From the NCBI GenBank assembly GCA_002408125.1, contig DHQO01000020.1, positions 1 to 36,267 on the forward strand: DNA of 36,267 bases. The letters run 5' to 3'. A program made the position numbers and the translations under genes. This DNA comes from Hyphomonadaceae bacterium UBA5336 (GTDB lineage: Bacteria > Pseudomonadota > Alphaproteobacteria > Caulobacterales > Hyphomonadaceae). Below are positions 17,045 through 26,167 of this stretch, piece after piece. How positions within the stretch are numbered: the stretch's first letter is position 1; each line of letters starts with the position of its first letter. Below the pieces are notes generated by a model that saw only the letters and a list, made by a program, of their open reading frames with translations, was not told the DNA's origin and made no database searches.

Positions 17045-17071
17045 TGTTGCAAAATCACCTCACTGTTGCAA
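17045..17071. repeat. Twin TGTTGCAA repeats between ntrC and ntrY
   Basis: The 8-mer TGTTGCAA occurs at 17045-17052 and 17064-17071, a 19-base period, and each copy contains the palindrome TTGCAA. The pair lies in the 76-base gap between ntrC and ntrY. A CACCTC / GAGGGTG complement sits around the second copy. This looks like a paired operator, possibly for NtrC or NtrX; which protein binds is not known. Confidence 0.45.
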
Positions 17072-17110
17072 GAGGGTGACAATCTCCGTGGACGGGCATA
17101 AAAACACCAA

Positions 17111-19324
17111 GTGCGTGCCCCACTGAACACCTCGGCGACCCGTGCCAGCCTCGCCCTGTTTCAGGGCCTGTTCTTTATTGCCACGCTGGTCGCCGTTTTC
17201 ACGACCTTCTCCGCGATCTCCGGCGTCAGCCCGGTCGATCCGCTTGGCGGACGCATTGGGTGGCTGCTGGCGATCAACACGGTGCTGATCGCGATTCTCG
17301 CCTGGATGATCATAAACCGTTATCGCAGCGTCGACAGGGAAGGGGGCGCGGTGGGCAGCTCGCGCCTCGCGCGCCGTTTCATCCTCCTGTTCAGCGCGGC
17401 GGCCATCATTCCGGCTGGCGTGGTCGCCATTTTCCTGGGTGCCACCATCACGCGCGGACTCGACAACTGGTTCAATGAGCGCATCGACACGATTGTCGAG
17501 GAAACCGCCGCTGTCGCCCGACGAAACCATGAGGATTTCGTGGTGGAGTTTCTCGGCGATGTGCGCCTGATGCTGGGAGACCTCAACAATGCCGCCGAGG
17601 GCTTGCGCGAGGAAAGCGAGTTCTATCCCAGCTATGTCACGCGTCAGGCCGCGCTGCGCGAATTTTCCCAGGCCTATGTGATTGATTCCGAGGGCCGCTT
17701 TCTGGCCCAGCCGGATACGCTCCCGAACCGGCTGGTGCTACCCCCTCCGGGAGATTTCACCGAAGCTGACAACGGCGCCATCGTCGACCGGCTGAATGAA
17801 AGCCTCGGCATGGTGACCGCGCTTGCCGCCCTCCGGGAAAACCAGGGGGCGTATCTTTATGTGGCAAAGCCCTTCGATTTCGAGGAACTCCAGCAGATGC
17901 GGCGCGCCGAAGCCGCGCTGACGGACTATCGCGCCGCCAAGCACAGGTCCGGGCGTCTGCAATGGTTGTTCGCCATCGGGTATGCCCAGCTTGCCGCCCT
18001 GGTCCTGCTCCTCTGCGGACGATTGGGGCTTGAGGCAGCACGGCATGTCACCGGGCCGATCGGACGACTGGCCGAGGCAGCCACCGCGGTGCGCGACGGA
18101 GACCTCACCGTGCGGGTTCCAGCGCCTGCCATCCATGACGAGGTCCACGACCTCACCCGCAGCTTCAACACCATGACCGAACAGCTCGCCCAGCAGCGCC
18201 TTGCCCTGGTGCTGGCGCGCGAGGATGCCGAGGATCGCCGGCAATTCGTCGAAACGCTGCTGGCGGAAGTCAGCGCCGGGGTGATCCGGACTGACGAGGA
18301 CATGCGTATCACCCTGGCCAACCGCTCGGCGGAGTCCCTCCTGAACATGAGCAATCTCCAGGGCCAGCTGCTCGGCGATGTCGCGCCGACTTTCGAGGAA
18401 ATCGCGCTGAAGGCCATGAATGACGAAATGGCCGTGGACGCCTCGCTCGATGTCACGCTGAACGGCATGCCGAGCCATGTGCGCCTGAAGGCTGCGCTGG
18501 ATGCCAATGGCGGCTGCGTGCTGACCTTCGACGATGCCACGCGCCTGGTGAACGCCCAACGCCAGCTCGCCTGGCGCGATGTGGCCCGCCGGATTGCGCA
18601 TGAGATCCGCAACCCGCTCACACCCATCCAGCTTTCCACCGAACGCCTGCGCCGCCGCTTTGCCGACAAGATGGACCCGGAATCGCGCTCGGTCTTCGAC
18701 CGCTGCACCGACACCATCCTTCGCCAGGTCGCTGATATCGGCCGCATGGTGGAGGAGTTCTCAAACTTCGCCCGTATGCCCAAGCCGTCCGTGGCCGAGT
18801 TCGACATGGGCGAACTGCTCACCGAAGTCGCCTTCGCCCGCGGCATGGTCCAGCCCGATATCGAATTCCATGTCGAAAAACCCGACGGCAAGACGCCCTA
18901 TGTGGGTGACAACCGTCTGATCGGCCAAGCCCTCGGAAACCTCCTGAAGAACGCCGCCGAAGCCATCGAGCGGCTGCCGGAGAACTCCGAGATTTCCGGC
19001 CGCATCGAGGTCTCCCTGCGCGAGACTCTGGACGGCCAGATCGAAATCCGCATCGAGGACAATGGCCCGGGCTTCCCGAGCGAGGCGCGCGAGCGGCTGA
19101 TGGAGCCCTATGTCACGACGCGAGAAAAAGGCACCGGCCTTGGTCTTGCCATTGTGAACCGCATTATCATGGACCATGGCGGCTCGATCACCCTGCACAA
19201 CAGGGACAAGGGCCGCTCCGGTGCCTGCGTCCTGATCCATCTTCCCCACACCGAGGCGCCTGAAGGCCTCGGAAACGACCCCAATCGCGAGGTCCCCAAC
19301 CGCGTAGAGGAGACGACAGTATGA
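17111..19324 (+). CDS. ntrY: Transmembrane sensor histidine kinase NtrY
   Basis: Membrane sensor kinase of the NtrYX system, tied to nitrogen, redox and envelope control in alphaproteobacteria. The 737-residue protein has three N-terminal membrane helices (about 17-39, 47-66, 82-105), a periplasmic domain, a fourth helix (about 281-300), a HAMP domain, a PAS domain, the H-box AHEIRNPLTPIQLS with His about 497, and an ATPase domain with NLLKNAAEAI, DNGPGF and GTGLGLAIV. The GTG at 17111 lacks a strong ribosome site and its N-terminus is plausible but not certain. The end overlaps ntrX by 4 bases. Confidence 0.94.
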   Translation: MRAPLNTSATRASLALFQGLFFIATLVAVFTTFSAISGVSPVDPLGGRIGWLLAINTVLIAILAWMIINRYRSVDREGGAVGSSRLARRFILLFSAAAIIPAGVVAIFLGATITRGLDNWFNERIDTIVEETAAVARRNHEDFVVEFLGDVRLMLGDLNNAAEGLREESEFYPSYVTRQAALREFSQAYVIDSEGRFLAQPDTLPNRLVLPPPGDFTEADNGAIVDRLNESLGMVTALAALRENQGAYLYVAKPFDFEELQQMRRAEAALTDYRAAKHRSGRLQWLFAIGYAQLAALVLLLCGRLGLEAARHVTGPIGRLAEAATAVRDGDLTVRVPAPAIHDEVHDLTRSFNTMTEQLAQQRLALVLAREDAEDRRQFVETLLAEVSAGVIRTDEDMRITLANRSAESLLNMSNLQGQLLGDVAPTFEEIALKAMNDEMAVDASLDVTLNGMPSHVRLKAALDANGGCVLTFDDATRLVNAQRQLAWRDVARRIAHEIRNPLTPIQLSTERLRRRFADKMDPESRSVFDRCTDTILRQVADIGRMVEEFSNFARMPKPSVAEFDMGELLTEVAFARGMVQPDIEFHVEKPDGKTPYVGDNRLIGQALGNLLKNAAEAIERLPENSEISGRIEVSLRETLDGQIEIRIEDNGPGFPSEARERLMEPYVTTREKGTGLGLAIVNRIIMDHGGSITLHNRDKGRSGACVLIHLPHTEAPEGLGNDPNREVPNRVEETTV

Positions 19325-20712
19325 GTACCGACATTCTTGTCGTCGATGACGAGCCCGATATCCGGGAACTCATCGGCGGGGTGCTTGAAGACGAAGGCTA
19401 TGAGATCCGCCTGGCGGCAACGGCGGAGACGGCCCTCGAAGAGGTGCGGCGGCGCGCGCCTGGCCTGGTGGTGCTCGATGTCTGGCTACAGGGCAGCGAC
19501 ATGGATGGCCTCTCGCTGCTGCGATACCTGAAATCCATCGATGACCTGATGCCGGTGATCGTGATCTCCGGCCACGGCAATATCGAAACCGCCATCGCCG
19601 CCATCCGGCGCGGGGCTTACGACTTCATCGAAAAGCCGTTCAAGACAGACCGTCTCCTGCACCTGGTCGAGCGTGCGCTGGAATCGGCCGCGCTCAAGCG
19701 TGAGAATGCGACCCTGCGCTCGAAATCGGTAGCCTCCAGCAGCTTTGTTGGAAAAAGCCAGGCCGCCAACTCGCTGCGCACGACCATGGACCGTGTCGCG
19801 CCGACCAATTCGCGGATCATGATTTCCGGCCCGGCGGGGGCGGGCAAGGAACTCGTGGCGCGGCTTATCCATGAGAACTCCCAGCGCAAGGGCGCGCCCT
19901 TCGTCGTGGTCAATGCCGCAAGCATAGAGCCGGACCAGATGGAGCAGACCCTGTTCGGGGAAGAGGACAGCAAGGGCCATCCGACCAAGATCGGCCTGTT
20001 CGAAAAGGCCCATGGCGGTACGCTGCTGCTCGACGAGGTCGCCGACATGCCGCTTGGCACCCAGAACAAGGTGCTGCGCGTGCTGACCGAACAGAAGTTC
20101 CAACGCGTGGGCGGGCGCTCGGATGTGCGCGTGGATGTGCGCGTCATGTCGGCCACCACCAAGGATATCTCCGAGGAGATCGCCGAAGGGCGTTTCCGCG
20201 AGGACCTTTACTACAGGCTGGCCGTCGTGCCGCTGGAAGTGCCGTCGCTGGCCGACCGCCGCGACGATATTCCAGAGCTGGTGCGCCATTTTTCAGAGCG
20301 CGTTGCCGACAGTTCCGGCCTCACGCCGCGCAATTTCTCCGAGCCGGCGCTTGCGGTGCTGCAGGCGATGCCCTGGCCGGGCAATGTCCGCCAGCTGCGC
20401 AATCTGGTCGAGCGGATCATGATCCTCTCGCCCTCGGAAGCGACCCAGCCGGTGAGCGTGGACGAACTGCCGCGTGAAGCTGCTTCCAACAATGGAAATG
20501 GCCATGGCGTGGTGGATTCGGCAGACCTTGTCGGCATGTCCCTGCGCGAGGCACGCGAACAGTTCGAGCGCGAATATCTCGCCCTGCAGATCACCCGGTT
20601 CAACGGGAACATCTCCCGCACGGCCGAGTTCATCGGCATGGAACGCTCGGCCCTGCACCGAAAATTAAAGGCTCTGGGCGTACAGTCCGGCCAGGTTCGC
20701 CAGGAAAGCTGA
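19321..20712 (+). CDS. ntrX: NtrX response regulator, GAFTGA replaced
   Basis: Response regulator partner of NtrY, 463 residues. The receiver phospho-acceptor is D53 (VVLDVW), with KPF at about 105-107. The AAA+ domain has Walker A GPAGAGKE (170-177) and Walker B LLLDEV, and keeps the RVGG loop. In the L1 position it reads LFGEEDSKGHPTKIGLFE (211-228) instead of LFGHEKGAFTGA. The C-terminal Fis helix-turn-helix is normal (GNISRTAEFIGMERSALHRKL). Loss of GAFTGA is a known trait of alphaproteobacterial NtrX, which then cannot be a classic sigma-54 activator. The ATGA overlap with ntrY indicates coupled translation, and trkA follows after 10 bases. Confidence 0.95.
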   Translation: MSTDILVVDDEPDIRELIGGVLEDEGYEIRLAATAETALEEVRRRAPGLVVLDVWLQGSDMDGLSLLRYLKSIDDLMPVIVISGHGNIETAIAAIRRGAYDFIEKPFKTDRLLHLVERALESAALKRENATLRSKSVASSSFVGKSQAANSLRTTMDRVAPTNSRIMISGPAGAGKELVARLIHENSQRKGAPFVVVNAASIEPDQMEQTLFGEEDSKGHPTKIGLFEKAHGGTLLLDEVADMPLGTQNKVLRVLTEQKFQRVGGRSDVRVDVRVMSATTKDISEEIAEGRFREDLYYRLAVVPLEVPSLADRRDDIPELVRHFSERVADSSGLTPRNFSEPALAVLQAMPWPGNVRQLRNLVERIMILSPSEATQPVSVDELPREAASNNGNGHGVVDSADLVGMSLREAREQFEREYLALQITRFNGNISRTAEFIGMERSALHRKLKALGVQSGQVRQES

Positions 20713-20722
20713 AAGCTAGCCC

Positions 20723-22096
20723 ATGCAAGTCATAGTCTGCGGCGCCGGTCGAGTGGGGCAGGGCATCGCCCGCCGTCTTATTCGCGAGCAGCACGATGTT
20801 ACGCTCGTGGATGAGAATGCCGCGCTGGTCGACCAGGTCTCCACCGATCTGGAAGTGCGCGGAATTTTCGGCAATGGCGCCCATCCCGATGTGCTCGAAC
20901 GCGCCGGCGCGGAGGACTGCGAGATGATGATCGCGGTCACCCAGCACGATGAAATCAACATGGTGATCTGCCAGGTCGCCAAGTCGATCTTCAAGGTCCA
21001 GACCACCGTGGCGCGCGTACGCTCCAAGGTCTATCAGGACAAGCGCTGGAAGGACCTGTTCTCCCAGGATGCCATCCCCGTCGATCTCAGCTTTTCCCCG
21101 GAAATTTCGGTCGGCGAGGCGATTGTCGAGCGCTTCCGTAGCCAGGGCGCAGTGATGAGCGCAAAATTCGCCGAAGGCCGGGTCCAGCTCGTCGCCTTCG
21201 ACATGGAGAAGGGCAACCCGCTGCTCGACACCAATCTCGACCAGATTGCCGGCCTGTTTCCGGACCTGTCGGCTCGCGTGATCGGTATCGGCCGCGGCGA
21301 CCGCATCCAGGCGCCGCGCTCAAATGATACGCTACAAAAGGGCGAGCGTGCCTTCATCGCCGTGCTCGCGAGCCACCTGCCGCGCCTGAATGCCATTCTC
21401 GGCCGTGAGGAGCGCGACTCCCGGCTGGTGACCATTATCGGCGCCGGCAATGTCGGCATTTATGTCGCCGATGCACTGACCAGGCTCCCCGGCGTGCGGG
21501 TGCGCATTGTCGAGGCCGACGAGGGGCGCGCCAATGCCGCCGCCCAGGCGCTGCGCCGCGCAGTGGTGATCCGCGGCGACGGTCTCAATCCCGATGTCCT
21601 GGAAGAGGCCGGCGGTGCACGCAGTGATTTCGTGATCGCGCTGACCAGCGACGACAAGACAAATCTCCTCGTCTGCGGCCTGGCCAAGCAGATCGGCGTG
21701 AAGCGCACCATGGCGCTCGTAAACGAGCCTTACCTGGCCGACCTGCGCAAGATGCTTCAGGTGGATGCCATCATCGATCCGCGCGCGCTGACCGTCTCGG
21801 AGATTCTCAAGCGCGTGCGGCGCGGGCGGATCATGGAACTGCGCTCGCTGGAAGATGGTCGCGCCGAAGTGGTCGAGGGCCTGACGCTGGAAACGTCGGA
21901 ATTGATCAATCAGAGCCTCGGCTATGACGAGATGCCCGACGGCATCGCCGCAGTGTGTATCCTGCGCGATGGGCAGGTCCTGTTCCCATCGCCGGACGAG
22001 CGGGTGAAGGTGGGCGACCGCCTGACACTGCTGTTTGAAGAAAACCGCATCGACGAGGTCGAGCGCTATTTCCGCGTTTCGGCAGACTATTTCTAA
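20723..22096 (+). CDS. trkA: Trk potassium uptake regulator TrkA
   Basis: Cytosolic NAD(H)-binding gating subunit of the Trk potassium uptake system. The 457-residue protein is the usual tandem of two RCK units: the first opens with VIVCGAGRVGQGIARRL (GxGxxG at about 5-10) and the second with TIIGAGNVGIYVADAL near residue 238, each followed by a TrkA-C domain. It sits directly after ntrX and 20 bases before trkH, so channel and regulator are co-expressed. The order ntrYX-trkA-hfq-hflX is common in alphaproteobacteria. Confidence 0.95.
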   Translation: MQVIVCGAGRVGQGIARRLIREQHDVTLVDENAALVDQVSTDLEVRGIFGNGAHPDVLERAGAEDCEMMIAVTQHDEINMVICQVAKSIFKVQTTVARVRSKVYQDKRWKDLFSQDAIPVDLSFSPEISVGEAIVERFRSQGAVMSAKFAEGRVQLVAFDMEKGNPLLDTNLDQIAGLFPDLSARVIGIGRGDRIQAPRSNDTLQKGERAFIAVLASHLPRLNAILGREERDSRLVTIIGAGNVGIYVADALTRLPGVRVRIVEADEGRANAAAQALRRAVVIRGDGLNPDVLEEAGGARSDFVIALTSDDKTNLLVCGLAKQIGVKRTMALVNEPYLADLRKMLQVDAIIDPRALTVSEILKRVRRGRIMELRSLEDGRAEVVEGLTLETSELINQSLGYDEMPDGIAAVCILRDGQVLFPSPDERVKVGDRLTLLFEENRIDEVERYFRVSADYF

Positions 22097-22116
22097 CCGG
22101 GGCAGGGCGGCCAGCC

Positions 22117-23532
22117 ATGAATTATACGGCGGTTGTCCGCATGATCTCCGTGCTTGGCCTCATCATGGCCGGCGCGCTGGTGATCGGCGGCGGCGTGGCC
22201 CTGATCTATGAGGAATGGCTGCAGCTCGGCGCATTTTCGGTGGCCTTCTTCATCGTCGTCGTCCTGTCGACCAGCGTGCTGCTGCTGACCTCCAAACCCT
22301 CGCGCAAGGCCAATCCGAAGGACGGCCTCGCCGTGCTGCTCCTCTGGTGGGTGCTGGCCAGCATTATCGGCGCCATCCCGTTCATGTTCGATGCGCCCTA
22401 TGGTGCGGTGACCTCCGTTCTGCACGAGAGCGTCTCCTCGCTGACCACGACCGGCCATGTGGTGATTATCCCGGGCACGCCGGAAGCACCGAACTGGCCG
22501 GTTTCGCTGGTGGTCTGGCGCGGCATCCTGCATGTGCTCGGCGCGATGGCGAGCCTGGTGGCGGCGGCCAGCATCTTCGCCGCACTGAACCTCGGCGGAC
22601 CCGGCATTCACCGCACGGTGCTCTTCACCATTCCCGAAGGCAGTTTTTTCAACGCCTTGCCGCGTGTCGTCGTAGCCGCCGCTCTGGCGCTCGGCCTGAT
22701 GATCCTTGTGATCTTCGCACTGCTCATGGCCACTGGCCTGCCATTCGGATTTGCCCTCGGCGATGCTGTCAGTGCAGCCACGACCGGGCTTGTGATCCCG
22801 GGCCGTGAAGCCATCGGTCCGGCCGGCTGGCTGCACACTGCCATTCTCGGCCTTGGCCTCATCGCGTCGACCATCGGCCTCGCGGTGGCCCTGGAAGTCT
22901 GGGCCGGGCGCTGGCGCGGGGGCTTTCGCGATCCGGAGGTCAGCGCACTGTTGCTAACGCTTCTCGCCATCGGCGCGGCGGCCATGGTCGCGGGGCACAC
23001 GGCCTGGCAGGGCTTCGGACTGGGCCTGTCATATATCTCCACATCCGGGATTCCGCTCTTTGATCCGAGCCTGGCGGCGCGTACGCCTGTGACGCTGCTG
23101 GTCATCCCGGCCGTGATCGGCGGATCGGCGCTGTCCACGGCGGGCGGGTTCAAGCTTGCCCGCCTTGCCCTGCTGCTGGGGCGGGCAGGGGAGGAGTTTG
23201 CCCGGCTTGGATTTCGCGATTCGGTGGTGGTCATGCGCTATCGCGGACGCATCCTGCCGGATGCCGCGATTGTCGGCGTCTGGGTCTATCTGGTGGCCTA
23301 CATCTCCGCATTGGGCGGGCTGATGCTGATGACGGGCCTGTGCCATCTTTCCTTCGATGCCAGCGTGAAAACATCCGTCGGTTGGCTGTCCAATACAGGA
23401 AGCCTTGTGGATCTGACCGATGTCTATCGTCCACGACTTGCCGATATTGTAGGAATTTTCGCCATGCTTTTGGGCAGGTTGGAAGTGATTGCCCTTATTC
23501 CAGCCTTTAGCTGGGGATTTTGGCGGGCCTGA
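22117..23532 (+). CDS. trkH: Trk potassium uptake channel subunit TrkH
   Basis: Membrane subunit of the Trk/Ktr potassium uptake system, 471 residues with about ten membrane helices. The four pore loops can be read: SSLTTTGHVV, SAATTGLVIPG, SYISTSGIPLF and WLSNTGSLVDL, each with the selectivity glycine. The tail MLLGRLEVIALIPAFSWGFW is the standard TrkH end. The start follows a GGGCAGGGCGG stretch. It partners with TrkA from the preceding gene, and hfq starts 83 bases later. Confidence 0.93.
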   Translation: MNYTAVVRMISVLGLIMAGALVIGGGVALIYEEWLQLGAFSVAFFIVVVLSTSVLLLTSKPSRKANPKDGLAVLLLWWVLASIIGAIPFMFDAPYGAVTSVLHESVSSLTTTGHVVIIPGTPEAPNWPVSLVVWRGILHVLGAMASLVAAASIFAALNLGGPGIHRTVLFTIPEGSFFNALPRVVVAAALALGLMILVIFALLMATGLPFGFALGDAVSAATTGLVIPGREAIGPAGWLHTAILGLGLIASTIGLAVALEVWAGRWRGGFRDPEVSALLLTLLAIGAAAMVAGHTAWQGFGLGLSYISTSGIPLFDPSLAARTPVTLLVIPAVIGGSALSTAGGFKLARLALLLGRAGEEFARLGFRDSVVVMRYRGRILPDAAIVGVWVYLVAYISALGGLMLMTGLCHLSFDASVKTSVGWLSNTGSLVDLTDVYRPRLADIVGIFAMLLGRLEVIALIPAFSWGFWRA

Positions 23533-23615
23533 CGTCACAGGACTGGTAAGAGGCCTTGCGCAAATGTCGCAATGGCTTTAGCGCAGCCTATAGAAAGCAG
23601 ACTTTGCAGAGCACC

Positions 23616-23870
23616 ATGTCGTCAGAAAAAAAACAAAACTTACAAGACACCTTTCTCAATGCGGTTCGGAAGTCCCGCACGCCATTGACAGTTTTCCTGG
23701 TAAATGGCGTGAAATTGCAAGGCGTTGTCACCTGGTTTGACAATTTTTGTGTACTCCTCCGTGGAGAAGGTCGTCCGCCGCAACTGGTTTACAAACACGC
23801 CATTTCGACGATCGCGCCGAACGCTCATGTGCAGTTGTTCGACGAGAACGAGGATCCGGAGCGCGCTTGA
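23616..23870 (+). CDS. hfq: RNA chaperone Hfq
   Basis: Hexameric Sm-like RNA chaperone that pairs small RNAs with mRNAs. The 84-residue protein has Sm1 (QDTFLNAVRKSRTPLTVFLVNGVKLQGVV region), WFDNFCVLL and the Sm2 YKHAIST motif, with a short acidic tail. The loop LRGEGRPPQLVYKHA is a residue or two longer than in E. coli. I chose the ATG at 23616; a TTG at 23556 would add 20 residues. The stop overlaps the hflX start as TTGA, giving the classic hfq-hflX pair. Confidence 0.97.
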   Translation: MSSEKKQNLQDTFLNAVRKSRTPLTVFLVNGVKLQGVVTWFDNFCVLLRGEGRPPQLVYKHAISTIAPNAHVQLFDENEDPERA

Positions 23871-25189
23871 ACGCGGTCACACCTGACACGGAACAATCAG
23901 CGCCTGAAGAACGTGCAGGCGCCGTCATCCCCTGGTTTTCGCCGGCTGACCGGCCGAGCGAAGGCCGGGAACATGAGACCGCCGGCCTGGTCGAGGCGCT
24001 CGGCTGCGAGCTGGCGTTTCTCAGCACGGTCCACCTGCGCAATCCCAGCCCGTCCAACCTGTTTTCCTCCGGCCACCTGGCCGACCTGAAAACGCGCCTG
24101 GAAGCGGAGAACTGCTCGATCTGCATTGTGGATGGCGCACTCACGCCGGTCCAGCAGCGCAACCTTGAACGCGAGCTTGGCCTGAAGGTGATCGACCGGA
24201 CGGGCCTGATCCTGGAAATCTTCGGCCTGCGCGCGCGCACACGCGAAGGCCAGCTGCAGGTCGAACTTGCACGCATCACCTATGAGCGTTCACGCCTCGT
24301 GCGCACCTGGACCCACCTGGAACGCCAGCGCGGTGGGCGCGGCTTCCTGTCCGGTCCCGGCGAAACCCAGCTGGAAGCTGACCGCCGCATGCTCGACCGC
24401 ACCATGAAGCGCCTGCGCACCGATCTTGAGGATGTGCGCCGCACACGCGGGCTCCAGCGCGAAGGCCGCGTGCGCGCCGGCACGCCGGTGATCTCACTCG
24501 TCGGCTATACCAATGCCGGTAAGTCGACCTTGTTCAACCGGCTATCGGGCGCCGATGTGCTGGCCCGCGACATGCCCTTTGCGACGCTCGACCCGACCAT
24601 CCGCCGTATCGAACTTCCGGTCATCGGCGATGCGGCGCTGGTTGATACGGTGGGGTTCATAACCGACCTGCCGACCCACCTGATCGATGCCTTCCAGGCG
24701 ACGCTCGAAGAAGCCATGGAGTCAGATCTCCTCATCCATGTCCGCGACCGCGCGAGTGCCAGCGACGAGGACCAACGCGCCGATGTCATCAAGGTGCTCG
24801 AACGCCTGGAGGCCGAATCCGGCCATCCCTTGCCGCCGCTGATCGAGGCCTGGAACAAGGCCGATGCTATCGAGCCGGACCGCCGCGAATCACTGGCCTA
24901 TGCCGCGCGGATTGCCGACGATCCCAAGGCCGTGCTGGTTTCGGCCATGACCGGCGACGGCATGGAGGACCTGGTCGAACTGATCGAAGCCATGCTGTTG
25001 CGCGGGGCGCGGGAATTCACGGTGAAGCTCGCCCCGCAGCAAGGCCGGGCGCGGGCCTGGCTGCATGCCCATGGCGATGTGTCCTCGGAAACCGGCACGG
25101 AAACCGGCGAGACCGAAATGCAGGTCCGCCTGACCGATGCAGCCCAGGGCCAGTTCCGCGTGAAGTTTCCGGAAACGCCGCTGGTGTGA
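23867..25189 (+). CDS. hflX: GTPase HflX
   Basis: Ribosome-associated GTPase that splits or rescues stalled 70S ribosomes, 440 residues. The N-terminal HflX domain holds NPSPSNLFSSGHLADL and RQRGGRGFLSGPGETQLE; the G domain has GYTNAGKSTLFN (G1), the FATLDPT switch, DTVGFITDLP and WNKAD. The only start consistent with homology is the TTG at 23867, which overlaps the hfq stop as TTGA with CGGAG 5 bases upstream; any earlier start would run deep into hfq. The stop lies 2 bases from that of mazG on the other strand. Confidence 0.93.
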   Translation: MNAVTPDTEQSAPEERAGAVIPWFSPADRPSEGREHETAGLVEALGCELAFLSTVHLRNPSPSNLFSSGHLADLKTRLEAENCSICIVDGALTPVQQRNLERELGLKVIDRTGLILEIFGLRARTREGQLQVELARITYERSRLVRTWTHLERQRGGRGFLSGPGETQLEADRRMLDRTMKRLRTDLEDVRRTRGLQREGRVRAGTPVISLVGYTNAGKSTLFNRLSGADVLARDMPFATLDPTIRRIELPVIGDAALVDTVGFITDLPTHLIDAFQATLEEAMESDLLIHVRDRASASDEDQRADVIKVLERLEAESGHPLPPLIEAWNKADAIEPDRRESLAYAARIADDPKAVLVSAMTGDGMEDLVELIEAMLLRGAREFTVKLAPQQGRARAWLHAHGDVSSETGTETGETEMQVRLTDAAQGQFRVKFPETPLV

Positions 25190-25191
25190 CG

Positions 25192-26031
25192 TTAGAACTT
25201 TGCTTTTTCTTCCTTTTTTACGTGCCGCCACAAAGCCTCCTGGGCATCCAGATCCAGCTCGGAGAAGGTCTCACCGCGCTCCTTGGCGAGCGCCTCCATA
25301 GCCCGGAAGCGGCGCTCGAACTTGGCATTGGCAGCGCGCAGCGCGACCTCTGGATCGACGCCCACGCGTCGGCTGAGATTGGCGCAGACAAACAACATGT
25401 CACCCATTTCCTCGGCGATCTCATCTGCGTCGCCGGACGCGAGCGCAGCTTTCAGCTCATCGGCTTCCTCGGTCAGCTTGTCGAAGATCGGCTCGGGCGT
25501 TGCCCAGTCGAAGCCGACCCGCGCGGCACGCTTCTGCAGCTTTTCAGCACGCATCAGGGCCGGCAGGGCGAGTGCAACGTCGTCGAGCACGGAGCGGTCT
25601 GCGCCACGGACGGCGCGCTCGGCAGCCTTCATTTCCTCCCAGGCGATGGTCTGGCCGTCAGCATCGCGATCGTCGGGCTGGTCGAAAACATGCGGATGAC
25701 GACGCACCATCTTGGTGGCGATGGCTTCGACCACATCGGCGGCGGTGAAGACGCCGGCCTCATCGGCCATCTGGCTGTGAAAGGCGACCTGGAAGAGCAG
25801 GTCACCGAGCTCGTCGCGCAGTTCGCCCATCTCGCCGCGCGCGATGGCATCGGCCACTTCATAGGCTTCCTCGATCGTATAGGGGGCGATGGTGGCGAAA
25901 TCCTGTTCCAGGTCCCACGGACAGCCGGTTTCCGGCGTGCGCAGCCGCGCCATGATCTCCAGCAGCCGGACAAAGGCCGCGCCTGCTTCGCCATAGCGTT
26001 TCGGCGGGGAAGGGGGGGCAGTATCGGCCAT
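25192..26031 (-). CDS. mazG: Nucleoside triphosphate pyrophosphohydrolase MazG
   Basis: All-alpha NTP pyrophosphohydrolase that cleaves NTPs and damaged nucleotides to the monophosphate plus pyrophosphate. The 279-residue protein has two MazG repeats: the first from RLLEIMARLR with CPWDLEQDFATIAPYTIEEAYEV and ELRDELGDLLFQV, the second around EADELKAAL and EIAEEMGDMLF. The paired EExxE/ExxD metal motifs are intact in both. The start ATG has a GGAG site. In many relatives mazG follows hflX on the same strand; here it is inverted and convergent. Confidence 0.95.
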   Translation of the reverse strand: MADTAPPSPPKRYGEAGAAFVRLLEIMARLRTPETGCPWDLEQDFATIAPYTIEEAYEVADAIARGEMGELRDELGDLLFQVAFHSQMADEAGVFTAADVVEAIATKMVRRHPHVFDQPDDRDADGQTIAWEEMKAAERAVRGADRSVLDDVALALPALMRAEKLQKRAARVGFDWATPEPIFDKLTEEADELKAALASGDADEIAEEMGDMLFVCANLSRRVGVDPEVALRAANAKFERRFRAMEALAKERGETFSELDLDAQEALWRHVKKEEKAKF

Positions 26032-26167
26032 ATCCGGCTCCGTTCTGGCAGACAGAATTCCCAGTGGCCTAAGGCAATCCGCAGCTCGGGTCCATGTGGG
26101 ATTGGCCGCAAATACGGGGCTCCGGGAGCCACAAACACAAAAGTCGCATAATCTACATTATGGGAAA

